25,416 bases of DNA from Brachyspira sp. CAG:484 (GCA_000431315.1 HF989731.1:46105-71520); one strand, 5' to 3'. Positions 15,966 through 24,064 are shown, numbered from the stretch's first letter. A program made the numbers and translations. Notes: generated by a model from the sequence alone, not told the origin.

Positions 15966-16744
15966 CAAACTTCCCTAAGAGCTTCACTCACTACCGACAA
16001 CTGTGTTTCAATTGTCGCATCTACTACCCCGTTTGTGGTTGTAACAAGACAACCGCCTTCACTTATACTTTCATCCGCAAGCACTGATAATTTTGCATCC
16101 AGCCCTGTTAAGTTCAGAATCTCAGGGACCGATTGACGTAAAATATCAACCTGCACCGGATTTACACGAAGCATAACCTTTGCTTCTTCTTTTGAAAGAC
16201 CTTTCAGCACCTCGATAACAGTATTAACAAGGACTTCAGGCGATTCACTTACTTCTTTTTTAATAATTTTTTTTGCAATTTCAACACTCACAGAAAGTAT
16301 CTCAGGTGCAATCTGTTCATAAACCTCCTGATTAGAATTTAAGAAAATTCCGATTGCATCTTTTAATGCAAGAACATCTTCTCTTGCCTGCTCCAATCCT
16401 GCCTGATAACCTTCTTTAGAAGCAGCTTCCCTTATCGAAGCAGCTTCTTCGCGGGCTCTGGAAACAAGGTTTCTGTCATCCACACGCCGGAAGCCGCGTC
16501 TTCTATCACCTTTTCTGCGTTCCTGGCGCTGTTTAAAATCAATATTGTCAAGATTAAACAAGTCAACATCATCAGGTTCAATTTCTGTAATATCTTTTTC
16601 CAAAGCTTCATCTTCCGGCTCAGCTTCTTCGGCAGCATAATCTTCAGCCATTTCAGGAAGGTCATCTTCCTGATCTAACGGCAGCTCAATAGAATTCTCC
16701 TCAAGTACTTCAGGTTGTATATTCTTTTTCTTTTTAATAATCAT
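15965..16744 (-). CDS. fliH: flagellar assembly protein FliH
   Basis: A 259-residue protein. Residues 1-65 are very acidic (LPLDQEDDLPEMAEDYAAEEAEPED), followed by a basic stretch RRKGDRRRGFRR (76-87), then the FliH/YscL pattern: a long helix rich in A/E/R (AREEAASIREAASKEGYQAGLEQARED) with GxxxG-like spacing, and a C-terminal domain ending in ISEGGCLVTTTNGVVDATIETQL, typical of the family. FliH regulates the export ATPase FliI and docks it on FlhA. Here fliI is not next to it. It starts 12 bp after the preceding gene without a clear ribosome site, so it is probably translated by coupling. Confidence 0.88.
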   Translation of the reverse strand: MIIKKKKNIQPEVLEENSIELPLDQEDDLPEMAEDYAAEEAEPEDEALEKDITEIEPDDVDLFNLDNIDFKQRQERRKGDRRRGFRRVDDRNLVSRAREEAASIREAASKEGYQAGLEQAREDVLALKDAIGIFLNSNQEVYEQIAPEILSVSVEIAKKIIKKEVSESPEVLVNTVIEVLKGLSKEEAKVMLRVNPVQVDILRQSVPEILNLTGLDAKLSVLADESISEGGCLVTTTNGVVDATIETQLSVVSEALREV

Positions 16745-16756
16745 GATTTAATTTTA

Positions 16757-17842
16757 TTATACACCATGTTGCAGATGGGTGGCAATAACATTTGCAACAC
16801 GCGGAGGAATGTCATAATATTCCCCTTCAAGAGCATTAAAAACAAAACGTCTGACTTTCTGTCTTTCAAGCTGTAACATCTGTTCCAGCTTTGTTTTGTC
16901 ATAAAGTTCAGCAATTTGTTTAACCTTTTCGACTAAGTGATTTTTGTTAATTTCTGTTGCGCCTGGCATTTCTTCTGCAATATCATCAAGACATTTCATT
17001 GTCAAAGTAGGATCTACCTGTTCTTCCAGACCGTCAACGTACATATATTTAATAACTGTACCTGCAACATCCTGATCAAAGCGTTCAAGAATTGACTGCA
17101 CCTTTTCTTCATCCACGCGTTTTAATAATAATGCAAGAGTTACAAGCTTTAAAAGTTTAGGAGGTGCATAAGGGGATTTTTTCGGCGGCGCCGGAACCCC
17201 TGCCTCTTCCTGAACGGCAGGAACTCCTGCCTGTCCTGCTGCGGAAACAGGCTGTGTTTGAACCGGAGCAGGCGGAGGAGCCTGTTGAACCTGCTGCTGG
17301 GCAACTTCCTGAGCTGCTGCTGCGGCATCAACTTCGCCGCTTTCCTGCATCTGCTGCATCATTGCATCAATATTTGACTGCTTTGAAGCCTTTTCCATCA
17401 GGTTGTCATCAATCAAATTTTTATCTTTTAACTCAGCAATTGATTCAAGGTATGTTTTTTTTACGTGGTGTTCGATTAACTGTAAAATCTGGTCCTGCGG
17501 CAGCCCCTGCTTAAAGGTCTGTTTTGCAATTTCAAAGATTGTAAAAGCAATCTTCTGCATAATAGGATCCCAATAAGGCTGGGGAATGCCTGATCTTACA
17601 AGGTCAACTGATTTATGATAAGCCCATTCTGCGATAATCTGGGTAATCATTGTTGCCTGTTCGGCATTAAACCCAAGCTCGTTATCGTTATAGAGAGCTT
17701 CTCCTGCTAACATTGAAAAATTTAGAAGCGTATTTGTTACATATGCTTTCTGGTTTTCATCAAAATCAGGCGGCACAAGATCCTTAGCCTGTAATGCTAA
17801 GTTCTGCGCAAATCCTTTATAATCAAATCCTTGTATTGCCAT
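16757..17842 (-). CDS. hypothetical protein in the fliG position; candidate divergent FliG
   Basis: A 361-residue soluble protein between fliF and fliH, where fliG is normally found, and of FliG-like length. Residues 1-150 are helical, with no motif I know. Residues 165-225 are a Q/A/P-rich linker (AAAAAQEVAQQQVQQAPPPAP and beyond). Residues 228-361 are helical again; LLKRVDEEKVQSILERFDQD (239-258), KYMYVDGLEEQ (265-275) and CLDDI resemble in pattern the armadillo-like helices and MFxFEDL segment of FliG middle domains. The FliG EHPQ motif and the torque-charge helix are not evident. FliF retains a FliG-binding-like tail, so a rotor protein should exist. Assigned by position plus faint pattern only. 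Confidence 0.5.
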   Translation of the reverse strand: MAIQGFDYKGFAQNLALQAKDLVPPDFDENQKAYVTNTLLNFSMLAGEALYNDNELGFNAEQATMITQIIAEWAYHKSVDLVRSGIPQPYWDPIMQKIAFTIFEIAKQTFKQGLPQDQILQLIEHHVKKTYLESIAELKDKNLIDDNLMEKASKQSNIDAMMQQMQESGEVDAAAAAQEVAQQQVQQAPPPAPVQTQPVSAAGQAGVPAVQEEAGVPAPPKKSPYAPPKLLKLVTLALLLKRVDEEKVQSILERFDQDVAGTVIKYMYVDGLEEQVDPTLTMKCLDDIAEEMPGATEINKNHLVEKVKQIAELYDKTKLEQMLQLERQKVRRFVFNALEGEYYDIPPRVANVIATHLQHGV

Positions 17843-17853
17843 ATTTTCTTACA

Positions 17854-19521
17854 CTAACCTTTTTCTATCCAGCTCTTAATCTTGTCGGCAGCTTCTTCGC
17901 TATCTGCTTCATCAAGATTTGCAGACATATTTTCAAGAGCGCTAATCATTTCCTGAGGAGAACGTATTGCTATATATTCTCTGTTTTGCTGTTCGAGAAG
18001 TCCTTCCGCAAGTTCACGCTGCCTGTCAGTTAATTGGGCTGCTCTCATATTTACATCACTAAGTTCTCTGTCTTGTTCAGCTTCTTTTTGTCTTAAGCGT
18101 TCAACCTCAATAGCGTTAGCTTCCTGAAGCTGATGAACTTTGTTAGATACTGCTCTGAATACTATTATCAAACCGATTGCACTCAATGCTACAGCTAACC
18201 ACCAAGGGTTTCCGCTTTCATCAGGTTTCGGAAGATTTACAGGTCTGTCTGATGCCAGATAAGGGTCTACAGAATCTGAGAATGCTATAGAAACATTTTC
18301 CGGATCAACTTTTGGACTTGCCGCATGAGCAATTAATTCTTTTAATTCTTCAAGAGTTGTTTCAGCCGGCAGAGCACTTTTTTCCAGAGTTACGGCAACT
18401 GAAATTTCTTCAACCATACCTGGTCTTAAATATTCATTCAGCTGGGTTTTGCTTACACCATACTGGGTTTCTCTGGCGGAACGTGAATAGCTTCTGTCCT
18501 GGCTTGAATTTGTTCCGCCTCCGGCAATACCGTTAGGAAGATAAACACTTACGGCATTAATATTCTTATTGCTGTCACGTGTTTGGTCGCCTAAGCCTTC
18601 GGTAAATGATTGTTCGTTAACAGAAGCTTTTCTTTCAGGATCATAGTCTGTGCTGTATTTTTCAGCAGGAGCCTGACGCAGGAAAGTGCTTACTGTTGCA
18701 ACATAATTTCCTTTACCAATAAGTCTGTCCAATTGCTGCTGAACTTTCTGCTGCATATATTTATCATTTTCTTCAAGTTTGGCAAGCATCTCATCAGAGG
18801 CGTTCATAATACTGTGGTAAACATTACCGTTTGTATCAGAAATCGCAATATCTTCGGCGTTCAAACCGGAAACACTGCCTAAAAGAAGGTTTGTAATAGC
18901 TTTAATTTTAAGCTGGTCAAGTTTTGTACCATTTGCAACAACAAGCTGAACTGTTGCAGTTACAGGTTTTTGCATTGATGTAAACATTGTCTGTTCAGGG
19001 ATTGAAATAAATACAGAGGCATTTTCTACACCGTCAATTCTCTTGATTAACCTGGAAAGTTCTCCGTTAATTGCGCGGGTAAGCCTTATTTTCTTATCTT
19101 CTTTTGTAGAAGTAAAGTCACCTTTATCGAAAACTTCAAGACCTACGTTCTGGTCCATCAGACCGCTTTGAACGATTTCCATAATAGCAATATCGCGCTG
19201 TTCGGTTGTACATTTCTTTTTACCGGTAGTACAGTCGCCTTTTTTAAGCACAATACTTGATTTTGTACCATCAAGTGTACGGCTTGCAGCAATTCCCTGT
19301 TTTGCAAGAAGCGCCTGAATTTCAAGAGCTTTGCCTATATTATCTGTTGTAAGAAGTATAACATCTTCTTTAATAGGCTGCTCGCTGACGTTCTGTGCTG
19401 TGCCTTTATTGCCGCCTCCTGCAAATGTAGCAATTGTAACAATCATAGCCAGTACAATTACGGCTCCGCCGATAATTCCATATAGTAGTGCTTTGTTTTC
19501 CAGTAATTTTTGAAAATCCAT
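17854..19521 (-). CDS. fliF: flagellar MS-ring protein FliF
   Basis: A 555-residue protein that forms the ring in the cytoplasmic membrane on which the flagellum is built. Membrane helix 1 is at about 12-33, the YscJ/FliF ring-building motifs follow (SGLMDQNVGLEVFDKGDFTST, then LTRAINGELSRLIKRIDGVENASVFISIP at 147-175), then LIAHAA and NVSIAF near 396-413, membrane helix 2 at about 440-457, and a coiled-coil cytoplasmic tail. The extreme end, ADKIKSWIEKG (545-555), resembles the conserved FliG-binding tail. Odd: an insert with two cysteines, C97 and C104, in the periplasmic part. GGGGA precedes ATG. Confidence 0.93.
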   Translation of the reverse strand: MDFQKLLENKALLYGIIGGAVIVLAMIVTIATFAGGGNKGTAQNVSEQPIKEDVILLTTDNIGKALEIQALLAKQGIAASRTLDGTKSSIVLKKGDCTTGKKKCTTEQRDIAIMEIVQSGLMDQNVGLEVFDKGDFTSTKEDKKIRLTRAINGELSRLIKRIDGVENASVFISIPEQTMFTSMQKPVTATVQLVVANGTKLDQLKIKAITNLLLGSVSGLNAEDIAISDTNGNVYHSIMNASDEMLAKLEENDKYMQQKVQQQLDRLIGKGNYVATVSTFLRQAPAEKYSTDYDPERKASVNEQSFTEGLGDQTRDSNKNINAVSVYLPNGIAGGGTNSSQDRSYSRSARETQYGVSKTQLNEYLRPGMVEEISVAVTLEKSALPAETTLEELKELIAHAASPKVDPENVSIAFSDSVDPYLASDRPVNLPKPDESGNPWWLAVALSAIGLIIVFRAVSNKVHQLQEANAIEVERLRQKEAEQDRELSDVNMRAAQLTDRQRELAEGLLEQQNREYIAIRSPQEMISALENMSANLDEADSEEAADKIKSWIEKG

Positions 19522-19561
19522 CTTTTCCCCAGTCTGTAATTATAATTAATACAAGTATATT

Positions 19562-19900
19562 TTACACTTGAATCTGCATAACTTTGTCATACGCCTGTAT
19601 GACTTTTCCCACCATCTGGGTTGCAACGTTAACACTGATTTCTGATTTTGCCATAGCTGTCATAACATCGTGAATATCTATGTTTTTATTGCCGGACATT
19701 ACATCTTTTAACATATTATCCGGGGCATTCAGTTCAGTGTTAAAATTTTCCACAAGTCCTGAAAAAACCTGTTTAAAATCCTGTGTTGCAGGTTTTTCCA
19801 TTCTGTCTAATCTGGCAGACGGCATACCATATACACCCGAATCTAATTTCGTGTGCTGAATTCTACCTGCCAAATCATATTGCGGATAAAAACTGCTCAT
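19562..19900 (-). CDS. fliE: flagellar hook-basal body protein FliE
   Basis: A 112-residue protein linking the MS ring to the proximal rod. The C-terminal half matches FliE: IDIHDVMTAMAKSEISVNVA (73-92) and KVIQAYDKVMQIQV at the very end, where the family ends in a conserved AY-E-MxMxV. The N-terminal 50 residues are variable, as usual. It has a strong AGGAGG before ATG and is first of the operon fliE-fliF-orf-fliH-flhA-yidD. A possible promoter (TTAAAC, 18 bp, TTAGAA) precedes it, but is weak. Confidence 0.9.
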   Translation of the reverse strand: MSSFYPQYDLAGRIQHTKLDSGVYGMPSARLDRMEKPATQDFKQVFSGLVENFNTELNAPDNMLKDVMSGNKNIDIHDVMTAMAKSEISVNVATQMVGKVIQAYDKVMQIQV

Positions 19901-20063
19901 AATAGCCTCCTAATTTATTCTAACGTATTTTTGTTAATTTTGTTTAACCAATACACCAAAAATCCTCCATTCTATGTAGAAAACAGAATGAATTTAGTAC
20001 ATACCGACTAAACATACAACTTATATTTAATGATTTTCGTCCGAAAGTCATGTTAACAGAGAT

Positions 20064-20093
20064 AAAAAAGCTCCTTTTAAAAGGAGCTTTTTT
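20064..20093. terminator. bidirectional rho-independent terminator
   Basis: AAAAAAGCTCC - TTTTAAAA - GGAGCTTTTTT is a perfect 30-base palindrome with T runs on both strands. It ends six bases past the stop codon of the minus-strand gene at 20099 and isolates the flagellar operon from it. Confidence 0.9.
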
Positions 20094-20098
20094 ATAAA

Positions 20099-20662
20099 TT
20101 ATTTATCATCACGTTTATATGTAACTTCTACTACACCTTCTTCAATACAGTAATCATCAATCTTCCAGCTGTCAGGCAGTCCGTCGCTGGAACCTTCCCA
20201 GCGTTCTACAAGCTCACCATTTTCATCATAATCACAAATTACTAATTTTTTGTCATCAGGGTTCCAATCTGTTACCTGCCTGTAAACAACATTATTCTTA
20301 TCAGTGTTTGTCAAAACCCTTTTCACAACCTGTCCGCCATCATTATAAATACATTTTATTTCTGATCTACGATCTTTATTATCGCAATACAGAAAATATG
20401 AATGGGAAACAAGTTTGCCATTAGCATCGATTACTCTGGTTTCACCAGGATAACCTTCTGAATCGTATCTTGTGTGTGAAAAAGTTCCGTCTTTATTCGC
20501 TATAATTCCATCGTCTGTAGTTTTGTCAGTCTTATTGGTTTTACCAGGTTTATAGTTCAAGATAGAATTTATAGCAGTTTCTTTCATTTTATTTGTATGA
20601 CTGTTATAATGAGTTTTCACATCCTGAGGCGGAACCTGCCCGATAGAGTTCAATTCAAACAT
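20099..20662 (-). CDS. hypothetical protein with YD-like repeats
   Basis: A 187-residue protein from ATG 20662, chosen because AAAGGAG stands five bases upstream; an in-frame ATG 11 codons earlier has no ribosome site. The N-terminus (MFELNSIGQVPPQDVKTHYN) has no signal peptide. Residues 50-165 hold imperfect short beta-repeats of the form Y-x-x-x-G-x-x-x-x-x-x (RYDSEGYPGETRVIDANGKL, CIYNDGGQVVKRVL, CDYDENGELVERWEG), as in YD/MORN-type repeat proteins. Function is unknown. It is a single-gene unit closed by the terminator at 20064-20093, with a 5-bp tandem repeat and a small inverted repeat in its leader. Confidence 0.7.
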   Translation of the reverse strand: MFELNSIGQVPPQDVKTHYNSHTNKMKETAINSILNYKPGKTNKTDKTTDDGIIANKDGTFSHTRYDSEGYPGETRVIDANGKLVSHSYFLYCDNKDRRSEIKCIYNDGGQVVKRVLTNTDKNNVVYRQVTDWNPDDKKLVICDYDENGELVERWEGSSDGLPDSWKIDDYCIEEGVVEVTYKRDDK

Positions 20663-20696
20663 ATTATCTCCTTTCGTGTTTATCCAGAACTGCACT

Positions 20697-20717
20697 ATTG
20701 CCCGTTAATAAGGCAAT
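20697..20717. promoter_or_regulatory. inverted repeat in the leader of the YD-repeat gene
   Basis: ATTGCC (20697-20702) and GGCAAT (20712-20717) form a 6-bp inverted repeat, about 35 bases before the start codon at 20662 and close to its ribosome site. It could be an operator or a small RNA hairpin affecting translation. Confidence 0.3.
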
Positions 20718-20781
20718 TTACAAAGCAATCTGTATTTTTATAAAAACAATTCACACGAAAAGATTGTTACTCACCCACCCC

Positions 20782-20805
20782 ATCCTATCCTATCCTATCC
20801 TATCT
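20782..20805. repeat. 5-bp tandem repeat (ATCCT)4 plus partial copy
   Basis: Four perfect ATCCT units (20782-20801) and a partial fifth, preceded by a C-rich stretch CACCCACCCC. On the minus strand this reads AGGAT repeats inside the upstream region of the YD-repeat gene. A possible promoter (TTGAAT, 17 bp, TACTCT) lies just upstream of it on that strand, which would place the repeat at the transcript start. Confidence 0.85.
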
Positions 20806-20862
20806 CAGAGTATAAGTGAATTTTAGGCTATTCAAATTGAACTTAATATTTTTTTACATTTA

Positions 20863-21309
20863 TTATTCGGCTTCCAATTCACGTCGTAAGTCTTCGACTG
20901 TGACATGCAGAACCGGAGAATTTTCATCTTTCCGCAAAACTACATTTTTAATTCCTGACTGCACAATAAATCTTTTACACAATATACATATAAAGTTGTG
21001 CCCCCAGATATACATTGTAGAGCCTTTACATCTGTCCTGTCCGGCCTGAATAATTGCGTTCTGCTCTGCATGAATTGAACGGCAGGTTTCGTATCTTGTT
21101 CCGGATTGAATATTATTTTTTATCCGGTAACATTCACCTCTCTCATAACAGGATTCTACCTTTGACGGTGTTCCGTTATAGCCGGTTGCTTTAATCTTTT
21201 TATCTTCTCCGACAATTACTGCACCTACCTGGGCTCTAATACAATTTGAGCGGCTTGCACAAGTTTTTGCCAAGTCCAAAAAATATTCTTCCCACGATTT
21301 AATTTCCAT
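20863..21309 (-). CDS. dCMP deaminase
   Basis: A 148-residue zinc deaminase that turns dCMP into dUMP for thymidylate synthesis; also called ComEB in Gram-positives. The zinc site is H80-A-E82 (SIHAEQNAI) with C108 and C111 (ICILC; the usual proline before the first cysteine is replaced by isoleucine). GYNGTP (43-48) and the cysteine-rich segment C54...C60...C76 are typical of dCMP rather than cytidine deaminases. A divergent promoter (21345-21372) lies upstream. Confidence 0.9.
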   Translation of the reverse strand: MEIKSWEEYFLDLAKTCASRSNCIRAQVGAVIVGEDKKIKATGYNGTPSKVESCYERGECYRIKNNIQSGTRYETCRSIHAEQNAIIQAGQDRCKGSTMYIWGHNFICILCKRFIVQSGIKNVVLRKDENSPVLHVTVEDLRRELEAE

Positions 21310-21344
21310 ACTTCCTATTCCTTTTTTGTTTTTTCTATATTCAT

Positions 21345-21372
21345 ATATTAGTACAAAATATTTTTACTGCAA
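21345..21372 (-). promoter_or_regulatory. promoter of the dCMP deaminase gene
   Basis: On the minus strand: TTGCAG (21372-21367), 16-bp spacer, TAATAT (21350-21345). It is back to back with the glycosyltransferase promoter at 21380. Confidence 0.45.
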
Positions 21373-21379
21373 AGGTTGT

Positions 21380-21407
21380 TTGACTTTATTCTTTTTTATT
21401 ATACTAT
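21380..21407 (+). promoter_or_regulatory. promoter of the glycosyltransferase gene
   Basis: TTGACT (21380-21385), 16-bp spacer, TACTAT (21402-21407). The start would be near 21414, giving a leader of about 14 bases that contains the AGGGG ribosome site. Confidence 0.6.
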
Positions 21408-21427
21408 AGTCATAGCAGGGGTTGGTG

Positions 21428-22318
21428 ATGGTTAAAATTTTCGATTTATTTAAATTTAAAAAAGGTCTCAAAGGAATAAACAAGTCTGAATTAGATAAAG
21501 AAATTCTGGAAAATAAAACATTCGGCTTGAATACAAAATTCAGGGAAAGAAAGCTTATTGTTTCTCTAACTTCTTTTCCCGAAAGGATGTATGACATACA
21601 TTACTGTATTTATTCATTGTTAAGCCAAAGTTTGAAGCCTGACGAAGTAATATTATGGCTTGCATCTGAGCAGTTTCCTAACGGAGAAAAAGATATACCG
21701 GAAAACGTGCTTAAACTAAAAGATAAGGGATTAACTATAAAATGGTGTGAAAATTTATATTCTTATAAAAAGTTAATTCCGGCATATAGAGAATTTAAAA
21801 ATGCTATTTTAATAACCACAGATGACGACATTTTTTATCCGCCAAAATGGCTTGAAACTTTATACAAATCTTATCTTACGCATCCTAATGCAGTTATCTG
21901 TCACAGGGCGCATAGAATTAAACTTGACAAGGGCAAAAAAATTCTGCCGTATAAACAGTGGAAGAAAAAGATAAGCGGTCCAAATTTAAGTTATCTTAAC
22001 TTTTTCACCGGAGCCGGCGGTGTGCTCTATCCTCCAAATAGTCTTAATCAGAATATTGATGATATAAAACAATTTACAATGCTTGCACCTCATGGGGATG
22101 ACATCTGGTTCTGGGCTATGGCTCTTTTAAATAATACAAAAATTTATGTTGCAAAAAATAATATTAAATCACTGACCTATATTAATCCTGAGAGAGAACG
22201 AGGAAATACAGGAGAGTTTACGTTATTTACCCAGAACAAGCAAGGCGGAAACGATAAACAATTAAAACAGGTACTTGAAGCCTACCCTGAACTCTATGAA
22301 CGAATTTACCGCAAGTGA
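21428..22318 (+). CDS. family 2-like glycosyltransferase
   Basis: A 296-residue protein from ATG 21428 (AGGGG six bases upstream; a TTG two codons earlier is in the ribosome site). The GT-A pattern is clear: nucleotide-binding start KLIVSLTSFPERM (42-54), YSLLSQSLKPDEVILWL (62-78), the metal/sugar-nucleotide motif TTDDDIFYPPKW (130-141), then GAGGVLYPP and a second acidic motif HGDDIWFW. No membrane helix is visible, so it is probably cytoplasmic. The acceptor is unknown; surface polysaccharide or glycoprotein synthesis is likely. It stands alone and its stop directly abuts the stop of the convergent purH-like gene. Confidence 0.8.
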   Translation: MVKIFDLFKFKKGLKGINKSELDKEILENKTFGLNTKFRERKLIVSLTSFPERMYDIHYCIYSLLSQSLKPDEVILWLASEQFPNGEKDIPENVLKLKDKGLTIKWCENLYSYKKLIPAYREFKNAILITTDDDIFYPPKWLETLYKSYLTHPNAVICHRAHRIKLDKGKKILPYKQWKKKISGPNLSYLNFFTGAGGVLYPPNSLNQNIDDIKQFTMLAPHGDDIWFWAMALLNNTKIYVAKNNIKSLTYINPERERGNTGEFTLFTQNKQGGNDKQLKQVLEAYPELYERIYRK

Positions 22319-23317
22319 TTAATGCCTGTAATTTTTTATACCGGTCATAATCATCGCAATATTATACTTATCAGCAAGAGCGATAATATCGGTATCTTTT
22401 GGAGAGCCGCCGGGCTGTATTATCATTGAAATTCTTCCCTGAGCTGCTGCATTTATACAATCGATAGTCGGCAGAGCATTATCTGCAACAAGAATTGCAT
22501 TTTTTGACCCGTCGCATGCAGTATCAAGCGCAGCTTCCACTGCGGTTACAGGGTTAATCTGCCCTTGCGAAATTGCAATTGTTTTAAAATCATTCGCAAT
22601 TACTATAGAATTTGTCTTTGCATATTTTGAGATTTTCCATGCAAATACAGCATCCTCGATTTGTTCCTGTGTTGGCTTTGTCTTTGTGACAATTTTGAAA
22701 GACTGTTTGCTGAGCTGGCTTTTATTAAAATCCTGAACAAGCGTTCCAAACGGAGTTATTTTAATATCTTTTTGCGTATAATTTCTATATTCTTTTAATG
22801 GTGTATTAATTTTAATAATTTTTAAAAATAAATTTTCACGCAAAAGTTCAAGCGCCTTTTCATCATAATCAGGAGCAACAACTACTTTTACCGACATAGA
22901 ATTAATGTGTTTTGCAACTTCATAGTTAATTTTCTGCGAAAAAGCTATAGTACCAAAAAACGAAGCAATAGGGTCGCAATCAAAAGCTTTGTTGTAAGCA
23001 TCTTCTATATTTACCCCGAGCGCAACTCCGCAAGGGCTTGCGTGTTTAACAATAGCAACAGCGCTTACATCAAAAAATTCGCTGACAATATTTGTAGCAA
23101 TCACAACATTCATTATCTCGTTATAAGAAAGCTCTTTATCATCAATAATTTCATAATCAATCATTTCTGGAGAACTATAAAATTCTGCCTTCTGCTGCGG
23201 GTTTTCTCCAAACTTCAGTTCTTTATGAGGCGCAAATTCATACTCTGCCTCTTTTTTCCATTTAGCACCTTTTTCTTCAGCTTTATCAAAAAATTTTACA
23301 TTAATTCTCTTTGCCAT
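22319..23317 (-). CDS. AICAR transformylase domain protein (PurH C-terminal half, stand-alone)
   Basis: A 332-residue protein covering only the AICAR formyltransferase part of PurH, which formylates AICAR with 10-formyl-THF in purine synthesis. Motifs: LKFGENPQQKAEFY (34-47), DKELSYNEIMN, VKHASPCGVALG (catalytic K-H, usually KHANPCG), DPIASFFGTIAFS, and the end GGSPKDTDII...MIMTGIKNYRH. The N-terminal MGS-like IMP cyclohydrolase domain of usual PurH (about 200 residues) is absent, and GAGGG before ATG supports the short form. IMP cyclohydrolase would have to be encoded elsewhere. Some internal loops are shorter than in typical PurH. Confidence 0.85.
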   Translation of the reverse strand: MAKRINVKFFDKAEEKGAKWKKEAEYEFAPHKELKFGENPQQKAEFYSSPEMIDYEIIDDKELSYNEIMNVVIATNIVSEFFDVSAVAIVKHASPCGVALGVNIEDAYNKAFDCDPIASFFGTIAFSQKINYEVAKHINSMSVKVVVAPDYDEKALELLRENLFLKIIKINTPLKEYRNYTQKDIKITPFGTLVQDFNKSQLSKQSFKIVTKTKPTQEQIEDAVFAWKISKYAKTNSIVIANDFKTIAISQGQINPVTAVEAALDTACDGSKNAILVADNALPTIDCINAAAQGRISMIIQPGGSPKDTDIIALADKYNIAMIMTGIKNYRH

Positions 23318-23416
23318 AAATCCCTCTTCCTTTAAACCCTAAATTATCATAAAATAAAGTTCTTTTCAATCAGCTTATTATTTCGTAATCATACAGGCTA
23401 TTCTGGTACTAATTTG

Positions 23417-23445
23417 TTGAAATATATTTTTGTCTTTAATATAAT
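23417..23445 (+). promoter_or_regulatory. near-consensus sigma70 promoter
   Basis: TTGAAA (23417-23422), 17-bp spacer, perfect TATAAT (23440-23445). Transcription would start near 23452, 28 bases before ATG 23480. This is one of the best promoters in the window. Confidence 0.75.
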
Positions 23446-23479
23446 TATCAATGTTCAGATAAAATTCATAGAGGGGAAA

Positions 23480-24064
23480 ATGGCAAGTAACAGAATTACA
23501 GAAGGTGTAGGCAAAAAAATCGTTGAAGCTTTAAAACAACAGTCCGACATTGAAATTACTCCGGTAAATTCGGACAATAATGAAGTCGTTTTTAATAATC
23601 CTGATTTTGAAACAGAAAATATAGCTACTCATACAGAGGAAGAAACTATTTTACACAATATGGACGAACCTGTTATGCCTTCATTTAATTTTGGTCAGAA
23701 AAAGGAAGAAAACCTTACTTCTATGAATGAACTTCAGACAGGGGCAGTGGATGATATGGAATTGCCGGCTAATGTAGCGGTATTAAAACAGTTAATAGCA
23801 AAGCTGCCTTCAGGAGTTTCAAAACAAACAGGGGCTCAAATTATTAAACAGACAATGGAAGCTTTAGGAATATCTATGGCAGGTGTACTTCAGGAAGCCC
23901 AGCAGGTTCAGGAAAGTCTTAATCAATCAGCAAGAGATTGCCAGAACAATATCTTAGAATATAAAAAACAGATTAACGTATTGGAAGCCCAAGCTCATAA
24001 ATATCAAAAACAGTTTTCGGTTGTTAATGATATTATCAGCTTATTTATTCAAACTAATAATTAA
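23480..24064 (+). CDS. hypothetical acidic/coiled-coil protein
   Basis: A 194-residue protein from ATG 23480, preceded by GAGGGG. An earlier TTG in frame (23414) overlaps the promoter and can be excluded. Residues 1-20 form a helix (MASNRITEGVGKKIVEALKQ); 24-92 are acidic and probably disordered; 95-135 look conserved and helical (LPANVAVLKQLIAKLPSGVS, then KQTGAQIIKQTMEALG); 137-182 form a coiled coil (VLQEAQQVQESLNQSARDCQ onward). There is no signal or membrane segment. I do not recognise the family. The layout suits a cytoplasmic scaffold or structural protein. It is convergent with the pilin-like cassettes, with a 44-bp gap. Confidence 0.75.
   Translation: MASNRITEGVGKKIVEALKQQSDIEITPVNSDNNEVVFNNPDFETENIATHTEEETILHNMDEPVMPSFNFGQKKEENLTSMNELQTGAVDDMELPANVAVLKQLIAKLPSGVSKQTGAQIIKQTMEALGISMAGVLQEAQQVQESLNQSARDCQNNILEYKKQINVLEAQAHKYQKQFSVVNDIISLFIQTNN

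Noticed and set aside
13872..19900. Virulence-type injectisome instead of flagellum
   Set aside because: FliE and FliF features (rod-junction protein, MS-ring tail) are flagellar and there is no injectisome-specific gene.
20782..20805. CRISPR-like repeat
   Set aside because: Units are only 5 bp and contiguous, without spacers; no CRISPR array or cas gene was seen anywhere.
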